From Sambucus nigra (taxonomy: Eukaryota > Streptophyta > Magnoliopsida > Dipsacales > Adoxaceae), in contig OX422217.1 of assembly GCA_949130495.1 (NCBI GenBank), forward strand, positions 572,356,606-572,420,605: a stretch of 64,000 nt of DNA, in the 5' to 3' direction. The notes beneath the pieces were generated by a model that saw only the letters and a program-made list of their open reading frames with translations, had not been told where the DNA came from and made no database searches. The position numbers were made by a program, and so were the translations under genes. This document shows positions 61,811-64,000 of this stretch, piece after piece; position 1 is the first letter of the stretch, and every line of letters starts with the position of its first letter.

Positions 61811-63829
61811 ATAGGTTTACATGAGTGTCGGAGTGTGTGCTTATGTTTTGTTTTCCTTTAATAGTGAGTCTTTATATTCTATCTATACTAAACTATTACT
61901 TCTCTTTTAAAATGGCTACACGTAGAAGGGGTATGATGGTTTGTCGTTAGGATAAATTTTGGTCCTTTGACATTCAATTTGACTCTGTAAGCTCAAACTT
62001 ATAAGGTTAGTTAGGGAATTCAAATTGTTTATGCATATGAGTGAGACATCAAGATATGAAGGTTTTTCACGCTAATGATAGCAAGATAAGTTTATAGAGA
62101 TCATCATTGGTAGTTGTGAATAGAATTAGGGATAGTATAGTGAGCTATTAGTTTCAAGGATCAGTGTCACGACATGATGGTTAAAGTGGACCATTTGGAG
62201 ATAAGTGATTCCTTCTAATCGTTAAGGGCAAGACATCAATGACAAACTAGTGGCGGGTTGATGTGATTCTTTTTTAAGTTTGCAATACCTTGTTAAGTTA
62301 CCATCCCCATAGTAAGATATTTCAAGATGAAATGGTAAAATACGTGCCATTATGGTCTAATGGACATAGTAGGATCAAAGAAGAGTCAATATTTGGAACG
62401 TGCCTTGTCGCACATCCTAAATGTATTTAGGGTGTGAAGTGCAAGCAATGTTACTATAGGTCCCTATCTTGGGAAATATGGATAATGCATCAAAATAATT
62501 GAGGTCTTTAGTGAAAGTCCGTGGTGTTAGGTTGCTCTAGCATTGTTATGTGTAAAATGTATGAAACATAATATACTTTAATTTCATGTGATCTCTTGGT
62601 TGACTTAGGCTTAGTAGTCTGCAGCATTTTGACTGGTGATATTATAAGTAGTTTCGGTAAGCGAATGATTGTAAGTGAACTATAAACATAGAGTTGGCTT
62701 GGTCTAAACTGGAACAAACAGTGGGCATACAATTAGTTATAAAACGTTAATGATTGTTTGAATTTACGTCATGATAAATTATCATGGGCAGCATCGATAC
62801 ATACTACAAGTGATTACACAGCTATGTGTTTTCGGTGGTATAAAAAATAAGTTACCTAAGCTTAGATTTGGGAGTAAGGCGAGGACTTGGAACTTTTGCG
62901 AAATAAAATTTTAGTAATAAGAATCAATCGAGAGTATATGATAATTTATTGGTGTAAATGCATTCAGTATAAAGATTTTGAGAAATAGAAGATGACTATA
63001 TTATTGTGGGTCAATGTGTAAGTTATGATTTCTAAGGTTGAAATCAGGAATGACTCGTATGTAAATAGCATAATTAATTATGGTCATTTAACTAAGAGTG
63101 CATTATATGGTCATACGGATTGGTTGCATTCCTAGGTAATGAATTAATAAAGGTTTATTGTCATGTCCTGAATAGCTAGGCATTTTAATAGATATGTGTT
63201 AATGATTATGCATATGAAATTACCACTTAAGTATAAGGCATTTTAAAGGATAAGTGTTTTAATTTTTTTAAGAATTGGAGATATTATTGCACGAAGGGAA
63301 AACAGCATGGATGCATAACTTCGAGAAAATGAGATTAAATCACATTATGTTTGAGAAACGCCTACTAATGAATTGTTCAAGTAATTAAAATTTCAAATGG
63401 TCACGTTTTTCCCAAGGTCGGGTCTAGACATGGAGCGACCAACCTAGTTAGAAGGGTAATATTAGGATTAGGATACATAGAACCTTCGGTGTTTTGGGAA
63501 GGTTAGTCCAGTGTCTTAATGGCTTATCGTTAGTGTCATAGTAGTCTTGTTCACAATGTGTTTTTGATTTGTCACACACAATCAGTGGAAAATTTATAGG
63601 TCTTCATTATAATGTTATTTTGTGATTATGCCCATATCAATCATAGGCAAGGGACAAGATGTTCAATGACAGAGATAATTTTTTTATTCAAAGGTGTGTA
63701 CGATAAGACACGAGATGGAAGTAACCACTTGGGAATTAAAGTCGATCTTGTATAAGAGTTATCAAGAATTACTCGCATAACAACAAGATTGTAGATTAAT
63801 TTACGGACTAAAATTTCCTAAGGGAAGAA
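61811..63829 (+). other. Interior of element E
   Basis: No long ORF on either strand. ATGGCTACACGTAGAAGGGG at 61912 opens a gag-like MATRRRGMM but stops after 12 codons. The last bases (AAATTTCCTAAGGGAAGAA) are the expected polypurine tract. Probably an internal deletion followed by decay. Confidence 0.6.
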
Positions 63830-64000
63830 TGTAACACCATGATTTTTAATAAAATAAAGTAATTATTAAATATTGGGTCGTACAAAATTTTGACATAAAA
63901 ATAGTTACACACGTTACATTGTATGGGTCGTAAAAGGACCAAAAAGAATAATTTATGTTTCAAGCAGAAGTTACACGTAAACATTTACATGAAAAATTCT
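63830..64000 (+). repeat. 3' LTR of element E (partial)
   Basis: Matches the first ~170 bp of the 5' LTR from TGTAACACC, with roughly 15% differences by eye, and is cut by the window end. Confidence 0.85.

Larger units (their letters stand above)
58135..64000 (+). mobile_element. Large-LTR chromovirus-like element E, non-coding interior, truncated by window end
   Basis: 5' LTR 58135-61795, PBS TGGTATCAGAGC at 61799-61810, purine tract and 3' LTR from 63830. LTRs open TGTAACACC and the interior ends AAGGGAAGAA before TGTAACACC, as in the Tekay/Del group of Ty3/gypsy chromoviruses. The 2.03-kb interior has no gag-pol, so the element is non-autonomous. It lies inside element C's 3' region. Confidence 0.8.

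Overview
This is plant nuclear DNA, almost certainly an angiosperm. It is AT-rich and built mainly of nested, mostly decayed transposable elements. The only host gene I recognise is a MATE/DETOXIFICATION-type transporter with plant-style short exons and GT-AG introns. I cannot name the species. No bacterial-style operons, rRNA or tRNA genes, or CRISPR arrays are visible.

Layout. (1) 1-~9650: an old Ty1/copia element (F) is split by a copia deletion derivative (G, 1701-7290, TSD AAAAG). G is itself split in its 3' LTR by a hAT transposon (H, 3636-7239, TSD TTCCTTTG), so three levels of nesting can be read to the base. (2) 9896-27889: the MATE locus. The first exon seen lies at 9896-10441 and six more at 26269-27889. 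Two frameshifting lesions make it look like a pseudogene. The large intron between them holds a ~12-kb Ty3/gypsy element of Tat type (A, 10591-22636, minus orientation, LTRs only about 2% different by eye) and a cluster of four foldback MITEs separated by TA runs. (3) ~28.2 kb to 58.1 kb: a very old gypsy/Tat-like element (C, plus strand). It is cut into pieces by a 17.25-kb Ogre/Tat-like element (B, 30845-48094, 2.1-kb LTRs, TSD GTAAT) and by a 3.1-kb solo LTR in opposite orientation (D, 48696-51776). Its reading frame rejoins across both insertion points. (4) 58135-64000: a large-LTR chromovirus-like element (E, 3.66-kb LTR) with a short interior that has no coding capacity. Its 3' LTR runs off the window.

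The most interesting content is in the regions of the Tat-type elements that do not encode gag-pol. A and B carry genes on the strand opposite to gag-pol, and C has traces of the same. A has a three-exon gene resembling the plant 'putative gypsy type transposon' family, followed by a 407-codon coiled-coil ORF that is still open. B has a five-exon gene with a Plant Mobile Domain (PMD). The upstream region of B's antisense gene and the B LTR promoter share the 12-bp palindrome TGCCGATCGGCA just ahead of a TATA-like box. Each of the three elements also carries its own unrelated tandem array with a 40-50-bp monomer, and every monomer contains a short inverted repeat. These look like recurrent features of the clade and are the best candidates here for an under-described system.

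Relative age, from nesting and LTR divergence: C and F are oldest, B and D are intermediate, and A is the youngest of the large insertions. E's age cannot be judged because its second LTR is truncated. All boundaries, splice sites and percentages were read by eye.
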